Assembly (NCBI GenBank): GCA_003339415.1
Contig: PDHQ01000021.1
Coordinates: 240,962-304,961, forward strand
DNA from: Ophiocordyceps camponoti-saundersi (nom. inval.)
Lineage: Eukaryota > Ascomycota > Sordariomycetes > Hypocreales > Ophiocordycipitaceae
Reading direction: 5' to 3'
Length of the DNA stretch: 64,000 bases
Part shown: positions 23,952 to 34,905 of the stretch, piece after piece
Layout: every line of letters begins with the position of its first letter
How positions within the stretch are numbered: the stretch's first letter is position 1
Translations under genes and position numbers: made by a program
The notes under the pieces: generated by a model
The model's database searches: none
The model's input: the letters and a program-made list of their open reading frames with translations, nothing else
Told to the model about the DNA's origin: nothing

Positions 23952-24959
23952 GCCGACGGAGCGTCTCTTTACGCACCGTCCCGAGTGCTGTGAGAGGATA
24001 GAACCGGGTCTGTTGACGAGGCCCTTTATTTTGTACATACATACACGAGACCTTACTTTCCTTGATCTCCCGGTGCTCACACACATGCATAACTGCCTAG
24101 GTACTCTCCGTCGTGGTGAGGACTTTCTGGCGATTATTCGGCGATCGGAATGAATACCTAAGGGGGCATCCGCATGAGAAGGCGTGTGTAGGACGTACTG
24201 GGAAGCGAAAAGCGCATGACATTGTTAAGTTGTGCGTTTGAATGCAGCCGTTGGAAGCGGCCTAGTTGAGACTACGGCAGGTATAGCTAGACTAAGTAGC
24301 CAGCTAGATGAATGACGAATAATGTTTAGTCGCCTATCTGTACCATCCCTAGTACCTACTAAGCGCGCAGAGCCGAGCTGTGAACATTGGGAAACACTTC
24401 CTTCAACAGAGCCTGGGTTACGGATAGACGTATAAAACCGTATAATAGAGCATGAGGCTCAGAACAGTGGCTCGCTTACATACATACAGTCTCATGCTCT
24501 CTGTAACTACCTGATATCACTACTGTTGACATACCTAGGCAGGCAATTCAATGTTCGCAGCCCTGCTTGGCGCACTATTTTATACATATGTGTGATACGT
24601 TTCGGCGTGAGAAGCGTCTCCTGTTCGTATCTCTTACAGGCAGATCAAAATCACGTCACGCTATCGTCTGTAAGTGGCTTGTGAAAGGCGGGATGTAAGG
24701 TCACGTGATGCTTGTATTTTCCTGTGAATGATTAAAGCACGTGACCTGCGGGGGGGCTTACTCCTACTGCTTGTAGCTAGGTAAGTACCGGCTAGGGCAC
24801 AGAGGCCCTGATGAGCTACAGCTGGGGAATTAACAAACCGTGGAAAAAACCCAGTGATCCGCAGTTTTCCTCCTGTGCCTTCAACACCTCGGGAAGAAAC
24901 ACCACTCGACCTCACATCCACACCCCCAAGCCAGCTTTGTTCCGTAGCTAGCCGCCAAC
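23952..24959. promoter_or_regulatory. Intergenic region and eS4 promoter
   Basis: About 1 kb without a gene. The proximal part carries TCACGTGA (24701-24708) and a second CACGTG (24738-24743), at about -250 and -220 relative to the eS4 start. CATA microsatellites lie near 24030-24045 and 24478-24486. Confidence 0.5.
24701..24708. promoter_or_regulatory. TCACGTGA E-box upstream of eS4
   Basis: A palindromic CACGTG core within GGTCACGTGATG. The same TCACGTGATG decamer occurs upstream of eL24 at 27464. bHLH factors of the Cbf1 class bind TCACGTGA in yeasts. Use here is inferred. Confidence 0.45.
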
Positions 24960-26029
24960 ATGGGTAGAGGACCGTAAGTACATCCTCTCAAAATCTCCCA
25001 ATTCTGAGCGACATGGATCGTGGAATGATGGGGAAAAAAAACTAAACCAAATCGTACAGGAAGAAGCATCAAAAGCGCCTCAGCGCGCCGTCGCACTGGC
25101 TGCTGGATAAGCTGTCCGGAACGTACGCGCCGAAGCCGTCGCCCGGCCCTCACAAGCAGCGCGACTGCATGCCGCTCATCGTCTTCATCCGCAACCGGCT
25201 CAAATACGCCCTCAACTTCCGCGAGACCAGGGCGATCCTGATGCAGCGTCTGGTCAAGGTCGACGGCAAGGTCCGGACCGACATGACGTACCCGGCCGGC
25301 TTCATGGACGTCATCACCATCGACAAGACGGGCGAGAACTTCCGGCTCGTCTACGATACAAAGGGCCGCTTCACCGTCCACCGCATTCAGGCTGAGGAGG
25401 CCGAGTATAAGCTTGGCAAGGTCAAGCGCGTCCAGCTTGGCCGTGGGGGGATCCCATTCTTGGTCACGCACGATGCGAGAACGTGAGTTCTGTCAGACAT
25501 CATTCAGCCGTTGGTCCAAGTTTTGGGGTTGGGGGGTTTTTCTCCTTCTCTTGGGATTATTTTCTCGAGAGAGTTCCCTTCCCCCGTCATCGACTGCCCT
25601 ACGGCTGAGTGGTTTCTCATTTTTTTTTTTAATTTTTCGCGAAACCCTTCCAATTGCTAACCACATCCTTTTTTCCAAAGCATTCGCTATCCGGACCCGT
25701 TGATCAAGGTCAATGACACGGTCAAGATCGATCTCAACACGGGTAAGATCACCGAATTCATCAAGTTCGACACGGGCGCCATTGCCATGGTGACGGGCGG
25801 TCGTAACATGGGCCGAGTCGGCGTCATCACCCACCGCGAGCGCCACGACGGCGGCTTCAACATCGTGCACATCAAGGACGCCATTGACAACAGCTTCGCA
25901 ACACGCGAGAGCAACGTCTTCGTCATCGGCCAGGACAAGCCCTGGATCTCCCTGCCCAAGGGCAAGGGCGTCAAGCTCACCATTGCCGAAGAGCGAGACC
26001 GACGACGAGCCCTGGCCCAGGCCCACTAA
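24960..26029 (+). CDS. RPS4: 40S ribosomal protein S4 (eS4)
   Basis: Component of the small ribosomal subunit. Three exons (24960-24973, 25060-25482, 25681-26029) join to 261 residues, the normal length for eS4. Exon 1 is only 14 nt and encodes MGRGP with the codon split across intron 1. The protein then reads [37 protein letters not shown], and near the C-terminus the KOW-like segment [19 protein letters not shown]4 RNA-binding, central eS4 and KOW regions are all present and uninterrupted. Introns have GTAAGT/GTGAGT donors, and the second has branch GCTAAC before TTCCAAAG. An early intron splitting the first codons is common for fungal ribosomal protein genes. It is convergent with eL24 downstream. 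Confidence 0.97.
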
Positions 26030-26652
26030 AGCGACAAGAGGTTGCCTATGCATATACATACATGCATGCGCTTCGGGATGGGAAAAGTAGGGGGCGCGTT
26101 GCAATAAAGGCTTTTATTGTTCCTTCATACCACGTTGGTAGCTCTGATTGTAGCCGGCCTCTTACTTCCAAGGCGAAAATGGTTGAGGCGTCGTTGGTCT
26201 TTCTGTTTCTGTGCGTGTCTGTTCTGAGCAAAGTGATGAAGATTTCAATCGTGTTGAAATTAATCCCTCCTTGCTCAACCTTCCACTTGGTTACCGTGCC
26301 TTGAGAACTACCTGCTTCAACACCTCTTCTTCCCTTTCCAACAAAGATTCTCATGCTCATGCGTACATGAGTCTGGCAAGTAACGCATCAGAGCACATAC
26401 TACGCAGCGGTTGTCCCAATTGGCTTTTTGTTTGTTTGTTTTGGCTCTATCTTCCCTTCATCTCTACTCTTCATACCTGCCAAGTTGGTCTCCCTGTATC
26501 GAGTCTCAAAAACAGCCACGCTGCCTTAACAGAGGGAAAAGATGTGTCGGGGAGAAAAAAGCTAGGTGAAGGAGACAAGAATCGACAGGCATCGATCAAG
26601 AGGAAGAGAGAAGAACGGAGAAGAGAAAAGACGAGCAGGTCAAGGAAAGATA
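26030..26652. other. Convergent intergenic region between eS4 and eL24
   Basis: About 620 bp holding the two 3' untranslated regions. AATAAA-like GCAATAAAGG at about 26100 is a plausible polyadenylation signal for eS4. The small frames here look spurious. Confidence 0.5.
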
Positions 26653-27308
26653 TCAACGAGTGCGGGCCGCCACTTTAACTGGGGCGCCCTTAGCTCCCTG
26701 CTTGCTGATGTTCCGCTGCGTCTGACCCTTGGAAGCCTGAGCGGCGACCTTTGCCTTCTCGGCCTTCTTCGCCGCCTGGGCCGCCTGCTTCTTCTCCTTG
26801 CTTTCCTTGATAGCCTGGGCGCGGGCCGCGGACCTGGCCTCCGGTCTCATCGAGCGGCGCTCCTTGATGACGTCGAGGGAGGCGCCGACGATGGCGCGTT
26901 GGGCCTTTACCGTTCGGCGCGTGCGTTTCTTCGCTACTTCCTGATTCGAGGGGAAAGAGAAAGAAGTAAGCGTGCTGTTTTTTTGGACCAGGTGAGGAGG
27001 GAGAATTGGGGTTTGTGATACCTCGGATATACCCTTGCGGTGCTGTCGACGGTATAGAACCGTCCAGGCGATGCGTCGAGGGTTCTTCCGTTGCAGGAAC
27101 AGAGACTCCGACTTGCCATTTTGGAAGCGGAAGACCTTGCTATCGCCACGGACGTAGATTTTTCCCTAGCCATCGTTCAAGAATCGTCAGTTTCCGCCTC
27201 GCTCGTCACTCATCATGGCCCATGCGACGGCGATGAAGCAGGGAGAGAAACGCTCACCTTTCCAGGGTAGATCCTCTGGCCGGAGAAGGTATCGTCGTAA
27301 GTACGCAT
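26653..27308 (-). CDS. RPL24: 60S ribosomal protein L24 (eL24)
   Basis: Large-subunit protein. Exons 27308-27258, 27165-27022 and 26940-26653 give 160 residues in phase. The N-terminal part reads [19 protein letters not shown], then [20 protein letters not shown] and [12 protein letters not shown], the conserved eL24 core. The C-terminal half (from [12 protein letters not shown]) is a Lys/Ala-rich helix typical of the eukaryotic protein. The canonical zinc-binding cysteines are absent from the N-terminus, as usual for fungal eL24. Introns have GTGAGC and GTATCA donors. It diverges from TAD1 with a 289 bp shared promoter and converges on eS4. Confidence 0.95.
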
Positions 27309-27597
27309 CTTGTCGCAGTGGTGTGTTCGATGGCGACCAGCGGGTGATGGTGATCGATTCGACGCGCGCAATTACGACGGAGGTCGGAATTTCGAAGGAC
27401 GCGGTCATTTGTCGTAGTTGTGGCACTGACTAAGCCCCATTCTAGGGCGGCGTTCTTTGAGCCTCACGTGATGACTTTATCGATAAACGCATCGCACGGC
27501 TAAGCAGCCAATCACGATGGGGACGTGAAAATGCTCTCGCGATAGCTTCATCTTCTCATTCGCATCGTAGCGACGATGCGAACCTCCCGCTCCAAAG
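27309..27597. promoter_or_regulatory. Divergent promoter of eL24 and TAD1 with TCACGTGA site
   Basis: 289 bp between start codons. TCACGTGA lies at 27464-27471, about 156 bp from the eL24 start and 127 bp from the TAD1 start, in the same TCACGTGATG context as the eS4 promoter. Confidence 0.5.
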
Positions 27598-29019
27598 ATG
27601 CAATCGACCTCTCGCGCCGACGAAATCGCCCACGCCGTCATATCACAGTTCAACCGCCTCTCGTCCAAACGCAAGCCCTCGATCCGCGACAACGGCGCCT
27701 GCGAATGGATCCCTCTAGCTGGCATCGTCGCCGAGCAGAACGAAGTCTTCACCTGTCTATCCCTCGCGTAAAAACCAAGACTCTCTCTTTCACAATTCTA
27801 GAAATATACCTTCAGTGAAGAGGAAGAAAAAGTAATGATAAATCTGACGGATCCAAGCACAGGCATGAAATGCCTCCCAGCAGCTCGTCTCCCCTCCGCC
27901 GCAGGCAACGTCCTCCACGACTGGCACGCCGAGATCCTCGCCATCCGAGCTTTCAACCGCCTCGTCTTAGATGAGTGTCGAAGCCTGAGCCAAGATCAAG
28001 ATCTAGCTACCGATCTGCTCGTCTTCACTCCTTCTCCTCGCGACGACACGCCGCCGTTTCGCATCCGGCCCGGCGTCAAGCTTCACATGTACTGCTCTGA
28101 GGCACCGTGTAAGTCCAATACCTTTCCATCATCACTCTCCAAACGAATTCAATAACACCTAAATATCTCAGGCGGAGACGCAAGCATGGAGCTCGTCATG
28201 GCCGCCCAGCCTGATGCCTCACCATGGGACGAGCCCTCACCCGATTCTTCTTCGTCCTCCTCCGCCTCCCCCCTCCCCGGCCGCGGCCACTTCTCCCGCC
28301 TCGGAATTGTCCGTCGCAAGCCCTCACGCGCCGATGCCCCCCCATCAGCCTCAAAGTCATGCTCCGACAAGCTCGCCCTTAAACAATGCACCTCCCTCCT
28401 CAGCTCCCTAACCTCGCTCCTGGTCCAACCGTCCAACGCTTACATCCACACCCTCATCCTGCCTGTTTCGCAACATGTCCCTGCCGCATGCGAGAGAGCT
28501 TTTGCTTCTACCGGCCGCATGAACCCCGTCGCCGCATCCGCTGCTACTGCTGCTGATGATGGTGCAAGCTGCTGGACCGACGGTTACGTCTTTCGTTCTT
28601 TCGTCGTCGAGACCACGTCCGAGCGCTTCTGCTTCTCGCGCGAGGTCCGGACAGCCGCGTCCCCTTCCATCGTTCCTTGCAACCTCGCCGTCGCCTGGTC
28701 CGCAGGCTCCGTGGAAGAGCCCATCGTCAACGGCATTCTCCACGGCCGCAAGCCCCTCGACCCCGGGAGCGCCAGCCGGTTGTCGAGACGACGGATGTGG
28801 GAGGCGGCCGCGGCCGTCGCCGACGCTCTACGACTTAGAGACGCCGAGCCTGCACCACAAATCTACAAACATCTCAACGAACCGAAATACCATCACGTCA
28901 AGAACGGCTCGCTGCTGACGGCGAGGAAAGCAATGAAGGCCGAAGTGCGCCAGAAAGCCTTGGCTGGGTGGGTTGCCAACCAGGCAGACTCGGACTTCGG
29001 CCGAGACGTAACCGCTTGA
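27598..29019 (+). CDS. TAD1: tRNA-specific adenosine deaminase Tad1 (ADAT1)
   Basis: Hydrolytically deaminates adenosine 37 of tRNA-Ala to inosine (family knowledge). Exons 27598-27767, 27816-28108 and 28172-29019 give 436 residues. The deaminase zinc site is complete: His in LHDWHAEILAIRAF (about residue 93, with the catalytic Glu next but one), Cys155 in APCGDASMEL (codon split by intron 2), and Cys218 in KSCSDKLALKQC. The motif MKCLPAARLP precedes the first. A Ser/Pro-rich insert lies between the second and third ligands. Intron 1 is only 48 bp, with a weak GTAAAA donor and TTCAG acceptor, chosen because it restores phase. The start follows directly from the N-terminal adenosine-deaminase-domain sequence (ACEWIPLAGIV). 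It diverges from eL24. Confidence 0.9.
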
Positions 29020-29303
29020 ATCTTCCGCCCGGACGGGCATTGCTGTTTCACATGGCACGACAGGACACACACAGTTTTCCTCGGATTCGTCATCTTCGTT
29101 CAGCATCTTCGTAGCATAACCTCGATCGCTGAACTCTACGCCACGGTACTCCGTAGATGTGAAGCAGCTCCTCATGCTGCCATCTGAGGTCGGGGGAACA
29201 GCAAGCAACTCGTCCAGCCCTCGCTCAGATATAGAGAAAAAAAAACAGAAGATCGGAGAGTTGAAATCAAGTGAAAATAGGTCCTGGTAGTCGGTTAACA
29301 GGT

Positions 29304-30031
29304 CTATTCAACCTTACTCTCGAAATTCTCGCCTTCGACCAGCTCCGGAATCTCGTCCTCGTCATCATCGCCCTTCTCGCCCTTCTGCATATTCTGATAA
29401 CTCTCGGCCAGCTTGCGGAGCGAGGCGAGCGAGTCACGACCGAGCTGGTTCAGAATTCCAGGGACGAGCTCTGTGAGCTCCTTGTCCTCTCCATTGCCGT
29501 AGATGGCGAACGTGTTGGCGGGAACGGCGGCATGAACTGAACCGAGAGAACGATGAGCTCAGAGAAGGGCAAGATCGCACAAAATAACAGGAATCGAAGT
29601 TAACTCACCCTTGGGAGCGGCAAAGTGAATGACGTTGCCATCAGCTTTGAACATGTTCACCTCCTCGATGGCCTGGATAGGCTGCGTATTGAGCTTCTTA
29701 AGCGTCTGCTGAAGCTTCTTGTCATCGGCGCCGGACCGAGCAGGCGTGCGCTTGACCTTTCTCCGAGGCGTTCCCTTTCCACTGCGAAAGGAAGAACATC
29801 AGCGGATGGTGAGAAGAGAAAAAAAAAACCTCCAAAAGAGGAAGATGCCACAGAGCGTCGTCGAGTCGGCGTATCGCGAACGTACCCTAGCAGAAGGAAA
29901 AGAAAGAAAGCACACGTCAGTAAGAAACACTCCCCATCAACAGCCATGCCGTGAGCTCCAAAGCCATATTGCCACTCACCAATCCGAGCTCCCTGCTGAA
30001 GCTTCTTAAGACGATCCTGAATATCGCTCAT
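29304..30031 (-). CDS. EGD1: Nascent polypeptide-associated complex subunit beta, with an apparent 1 nt exon
   Basis: NAC-beta binds ribosomes and nascent chains with NAC-alpha. Exons 30031-29980 (52 nt), 29886 (1 nt), 29781-29609 and 29536-29304 total 459 nt, 152 residues, the usual size. The start [18 protein letters not shown] runs into [12 protein letters not shown], the ribosome-binding basic motif, then the NAC domain ([34 protein letters not shown]) and an acidic tail. The IGGKGTP junction is only in frame if a single G at 29886 is kept between a 93 nt intron (GTGAGT...GCTAG) and a 104 nt intron (GTACGT...CGCAG). Direct joining of exon 1 to 29781 breaks the frame. Retaining the 93 nt intron keeps the frame and adds 31 residues. 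A GTGCGT near 30188 and CTTCTAG nearer the start suggest a 5' UTR intron. Confidence 0.9.
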
Positions 30032-30981
30032 GGCGGGCAAGCAAGCTTGAGAAACGAGCTGCGCTAGAAGTTGTGAAACAAGAAAAAAGAAGAAAGAAGG
30101 TAGATAAAAAATCGTCAGCCTCGAGCTTTTTTTGCCTCGGTAAAGGAAGAGCATATGTATGTATGAAGTGAGAGGCGGTAAGTTACGCACGGTTGCGGCG
30201 CCGAGGAGTCTTTTGCACTTGAGTGAGCGGGAGGAAATAGATCGCCGAGCGAGCGCTGATGGAAAAGAGGAAGCGAAAAGAGGCGAAGACGACAGGGGTT
30301 GAAGTCGAGGTTGAGGTTGGCGTTGTTCAGGCTCGTTGATTGATGGAGAGGTCGGCGGGCTGAGTTTTGTGCGTTTTCTTGCTCATCAACGGAATTTCTA
30401 TTTCGCCGAAGATCTTTGAGAGAAGTCTGATTCGGGAACTACCCTAGACCTCTCCAGCTGGCAGCCCGGGATTAAGGGGAACCGCCATTGCCGTGCCTTT
30501 CACGATGGCCTCTCATGATAAGACTGATTGATAAAACGAAAACCACCATCGTCTATCCTTACCGACTTAGGTATCCACCTTTAAAGCGTGGAAGATCCAT
30601 ACATAGATAGTGAGATGCTGCCGCATGATATTGTGTCGCCATAACAAGATAAGGAGCACCCTCCCCAAGGTGCACGGTGATAAGAAACGGAGCCAGAGTC
30701 CAACCAACAAGTCAGCCACAGACCTCCTGACTTCTGACCCTCTCACTTTCTTTTCACATGACGAAGCCAATAACAGGCCTCAAAACCAACAAGCTTTACC
30801 GGTCACTTCCTCATCAACATCACCAACGGAGAGAAAAGAGAAACTCATATACAATCCACAAATACGGCAATGTTGGCTACATCATTACATCATGTCACAG
30901 CTTCACGATCCCCCCTTCCCAACTATCCAACCTCGCACCGGGTCATGATCCAGCGTGACCCTGCTGTCCCGCCGTCGGACA
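30032..30981. promoter_or_regulatory. NAC-beta promoter and OPT gene 3' flank
   Basis: About 950 bp with only spurious frames. The part next to NAC-beta is its leader and promoter. The part next to 30982 holds the transporter's 3' untranslated region. Confidence 0.5.
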
Positions 30982-33545
30982 TCACCAGCTCGACGGTCCG
31001 ATCGGCTGCTGCCCCTTGACAAAGGTCCTCGTGACGGCTGTGTTGTTTGCGTCAAGCGTGTTGCCCATGACAGTCGTACCCCACCACTGGGGGAAATTGG
31101 TTTCGCTGAGACCCAGGCCGAGCCCAGAGACGACGGTGCACAGCGCGGTGCCAATGTCGAGGGCGCCCGAGAGCGGGTAGTTGTATCGAGCTTGAGTCTC
31201 ATCGTTAGTTGTCTTCATTTCCACGACGTGAAGAGGAGAGAAGGCGGGACGACTTACTCCACCAGCCAAAGAATCGTCGGCGGACGAAGAAGTTAAAGAC
31301 GAGACCGACAATGACCCATTGAAACAGGTAGAACAGCGTAGCGGGCGGCATCATGCTGGCGGCGCCAAACAGCGCGGGCGAGACGAGGTAGCGAGCCCAA
31401 GACCGCGGCCATCGGCGGGCGGCGAGAAACTGTATGAGCGGAACGGCGAAGCCGATGAGCCAGAACCAGTTGGTCCACGAGTAGATACCGCCGGCGCCAA
31501 ACACCTTTCTAGGACCGATGACACCCCAGATGACACTGGCGTTGTAAAAGGTCCTGGCGTTGGGACAGGTCAGACCCTGGGATTGGGTCGGGGTACAGAT
31601 TCCCTCGATGTTGCCGCGGAGAAAGTTGTATGTCGAGATCTGTACAAAGGACAGCCAGATGACGGCAAAGGCCTGAGCGGCAAACATGCTGCGCGGGGGT
31701 ATCTTCATGTAGTGGCCGACCTTCATGTCGGAAATGTACGTCAGACCGTTATACGACAGCATGTAGCCCCACGACTTGAAGAGCATCATGGCGACGGGTC
31801 GACCGGGCATCATGTAGCCGATGATCATCTCCGTGATGACGTTGAGGCCCGTCTGCTGGTTGGTGATGGCCTGAACCATGCCGATGGGGATGAAGAGGAC
31901 GACGCCGATGAGAATGCAGATGATGTAGGCCCACCACGTCAAGTGCGTCTTCCAGAACTGGCTGGCGATCATGCCGAAGGCGAAGCTGATGGCAAAGATG
32001 GACAGGAACCACCACTCGGGGGCCTCCTTGTACTTGCGCATGAGCTTGAGGTGCACATCGGGCTCCTCGTACTTTGAATCCCGGGCACGGTTCCAGACGT
32101 CGACGCCGTAGAAGAGGGCGACGTGGGTGATTGTGGAGATGAGGGTGGCAAAGGAGAGGCCGTACGAGAGAGAAAAGGTGGGGCCGAGCAAGATGGGCGA
32201 GTAGGCTTGGTAGGCCGTCTCATTGACGGTGAAGTCGGGCGTGAGAATTCGGCTGGTGTTGTAGGGCTGGGCGAAGCGATCGAAGTTTTGGTTGGCGCTC
32301 AGGGGGAGGTAACGGTAGAACTCGGGGCCGGCCCATGCGAGGCCGATGGCGCCGATGGCCGTGAGCATGATTCCGGCGAGGACGTTGAAGATTGCAAAGG
32401 CCGGCGTCTGAAGCGGCGAGTTGAGGAAAGCGATGACGACGGCCCAGTCGAAAGATATGGGCAGGAGGCCAAGGCCAGACTGGCCGCCAAAGATCTGATT
32501 GACGACGACGTTTGTCGGCGCGATCCAGGTGGCGAACATGAAGAGGGAGAGAAAAGGAGCGATGACGAGGGGAAACCATTCCCAGGTAAAGGCGATGAGG
32601 GCGACGATGAGGAAGAATTTGTAGCGGCCGATGCTCCAGCCGTTGGTCTGGGCCGGATCCGAGGCGCGGTGGTCGTGGAGCGAGTACATGACGGAGCAAG
32701 TGATGAGGGTGGCAGGCCAGACCATAGACGAGGGCCAGACGAGGAATCTGCGGGCGATGCCGGCGATGCCGAACCCCATGGCCTGGGTGGACAGCATGAG
32801 AAGGATCTGGAAGCCCCATTTGAACTCTTGCTTGTAAAAGATTTCCTGGGCGAGGAGGATGTCAATGGAGTAGCTGATGGTTGAGCCAGCGGCCGTCATC
32901 ATGGTGATGAGCGTGTGTTCCTTGACGTTGAAGGGGCCCGGGTTAAGAGACAAGGTGTAACCGAAGATGGTGTAAGAGACATCGGGCATGACGCGGGACC
33001 AGCCGACACCGATGCTAACGTTCCCCCCCAACGTCCCCAGCGAAGTTAGTTTCACGACAGTCGAACGAGTGGGAGGATAGGGAGCTTTTTGAGAGAGAGA
33101 GGAAAAAGACTGCTCACGGATAGGCAACCAGTTGGACGACGGTCGAGGTGATGGAAATTGGCGTCCGGCGCAAGTTCAGGAGGATATTGCAGGCGGCGAC
33201 GATGGTGCAGAGAAAGCCGCCAATGACCCAAGCGCGGATCGTGTTGACGGGAACATCGATGTCATGGGGTGGCACCGAGGAGCGAACTTCGGGATAGGGC
33301 GAGTCCTCCTGGATGAGCGATTCGTCAATGGCAGCCTCCTTGTCAACGTTTCCTGAAGCGAGGGCATCGTCGATATTATCGAGCTTGTCGATGTCGAGAA
33401 AGGGATCCCACTTATGCTGCTTTCTAAAGCGACGCAGCTCGCGATCCGGATTGTGATTGGCCGAGACGGTCGGCCGGATTTCGGCGCCGGTCGCATCGGC
33501 AGGCATCTCGCGCGCACCGACGCCGAATCGATCCTTGAGGCCCAT
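30982..33545 (-). CDS. OPT-family oligopeptide transporter
   Basis: Proton-coupled uptake of small peptides or metal-peptide conjugates across the plasma membrane (family role). Exons 33545-33118, 33014-31258 and 31190-30982 join to 797 residues. The N-terminal about 110 residues are soluble, with KHKWDPFLDIDKLD-type acidic sequence. Many membrane segments follow. The OPT signature NPGPFNVKEHTL lies at about residues 165-176, and the C-terminal RRFFGWW-xRYNYPLSGALDIG segment is split by intron 2. Intron 1 (103 bp) has branch ACTAAC and acceptor GTTAG. Intron 2 (67 bp) has branch ACTAAC and acceptor CAAG. The larger open frame upstream of 33545 lacks transporter-like sequence, so MGLKDRFGVG was taken as the start. 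Substrate cannot be inferred. Confidence 0.92.
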
Positions 33546-34077
33546 GACGAAGCTTCGAAGGGGAGAGGGTGGCGGGATATGATGGCTAACCAAAGGGAGA
33601 GGAACGTCTGCCCAAGGCGAGACGACGTGAGAGAGGAGAAAGAGGTAGAAAAGAAAAACTAACAGCAATTGCTAAAGGATGATATGAAGAGATTGAGACA
33701 GGGTTGGCGGGCGGGATCGGATTTATATCCGGGGGGGCGGGGGAGGAGGAGAGGGGGGGGGGCGAAGGGGAAGAGGGGGGGGGCAGATCCAGACTAGGTA
33801 GTGACCGGACTTTCAAGTCTAAAGGTCCCGGCCGTTGGTGGTGTGTAGGTGATTGTGGTGGTTGAAGGGGGTGGTGGTGGTGATGATGATGATGGTGGTG
33901 GTGGTAGAGGTGGTAGTATCCGTGTAGTGGTAGTAGTTGGTTACCTGGGTTGATGCTTTTTTTCCCTTTCTTTTTTCCCTTTTCCAGAAAGAACGAAGGA
34001 CGAAGCGAAGGTGAAGGACAGGGGGGGGAGGGGTAAAGGGAGAGAGGCAAAAGGAATAGAATGAGCTAGAGAGCAAG

Positions 34078-34294
34078 AGCGAGAGAGAGAGAGAGAGAGA
34101 GAGAGGAAGAGCGAGAGAGAAAAAGCGAGAGAGAAAGAAAGAGACAGCTAGAAAGCGAGAGAGAGAGAAAGATGGACACGGAGAGACACAGACAGAGACA
34201 GGGAGACAGAGAGACAGAGAGAAAGAGGAAGAAGAGAGAGGACAAGGCGGGTGAAGAAAAAAAAAGACAGACAGAGAGAGAGAGAGAGAGATAA
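34078..34294. repeat. GA-rich polypurine microsatellite tract
   Basis: Almost continuous GAGA/AGAC repeats over about 215 bp on the plus strand, about 530-750 bp upstream of the minus-strand transporter gene. Long Ser/Leu-rich frames on the complement are repeat artefacts. Confidence 0.85.
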
Positions 34295-34565
34295 CGGCCA
34301 CAGCTGCTCCAACGACAACGACTCGTCGCCCAAAGCAGGATAATGCGGAGGCAAAGGAACAAGCCGCCGCCGCCGCTCGAGACGCCGACCGGCGGTGCGG
34401 TGCAGGTGCAGTTCGCTCGCTAGACGGGAAAGAGAGGGGGCAAGCTGAAGCAAGGAAGGCGTGGCCTCGCCTTTACGCCTGCCTTTTTCATCCGCCCTCC
34501 CTCTCAGTTAGGTACCTTAAGCCAGGTAGAGGTCTGTCTGTTGGCGCACGCCACGGACGGGTCTT

Positions 34566-34625
34566 GAGGTCGGTATCAGTATCGGTATCGCCGTTGTTGG
34601 TATCGGGAGCGGTATCGGTATCTGG
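34566..34625. repeat. GGTATC minisatellite
   Basis: Six to seven degenerate copies of GGTATC/AGTATC within 60 bp (CGGTATCAGTATCGGTATCG and beyond). Confidence 0.7.
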
Positions 34626-34849
34626 ATGTGTTATATGTGAATATGCGTGTATTTGCCTATGACATGCGTGAGGCTGGGGGGGGTTTTTTCAAAAGGTAAG
34701 CGTATCTATCAGTATGCCTGTCGTGGAAATGGCCGGGCGGGCAATATGTATGTATGTATATTCGCTATCAGGATGCAGAGAGGTAAATAGAGGAAAGGTA
34801 TCCGTAGAGGTCAGGCAGTTTGCCGGTGCAGGGATACGTCCACGGATAG

Positions 34850-34905
34850 ACACACACACATGCGGGCACTTACACACACACACACACTCACACACACACT
34901 CACAC
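34850..34905. repeat. CA dinucleotide repeat block
   Basis: ACACACACAC and CACACACACACACTCACACA runs, interrupted by TGCGGGCACTT. Confidence 0.8.

Noticed and set aside
30955..32884. Long plus-strand Gly/Asp/Glu-rich frames (31319-32077, 32123-32884)
   Set aside because: Complement of the transporter's membrane segments. Composition typical of antisense frames in GC-rich genes.
34060..34362. Ser/Leu-rich minus-strand frames
   Set aside because: Translations of the GA/CT microsatellite.
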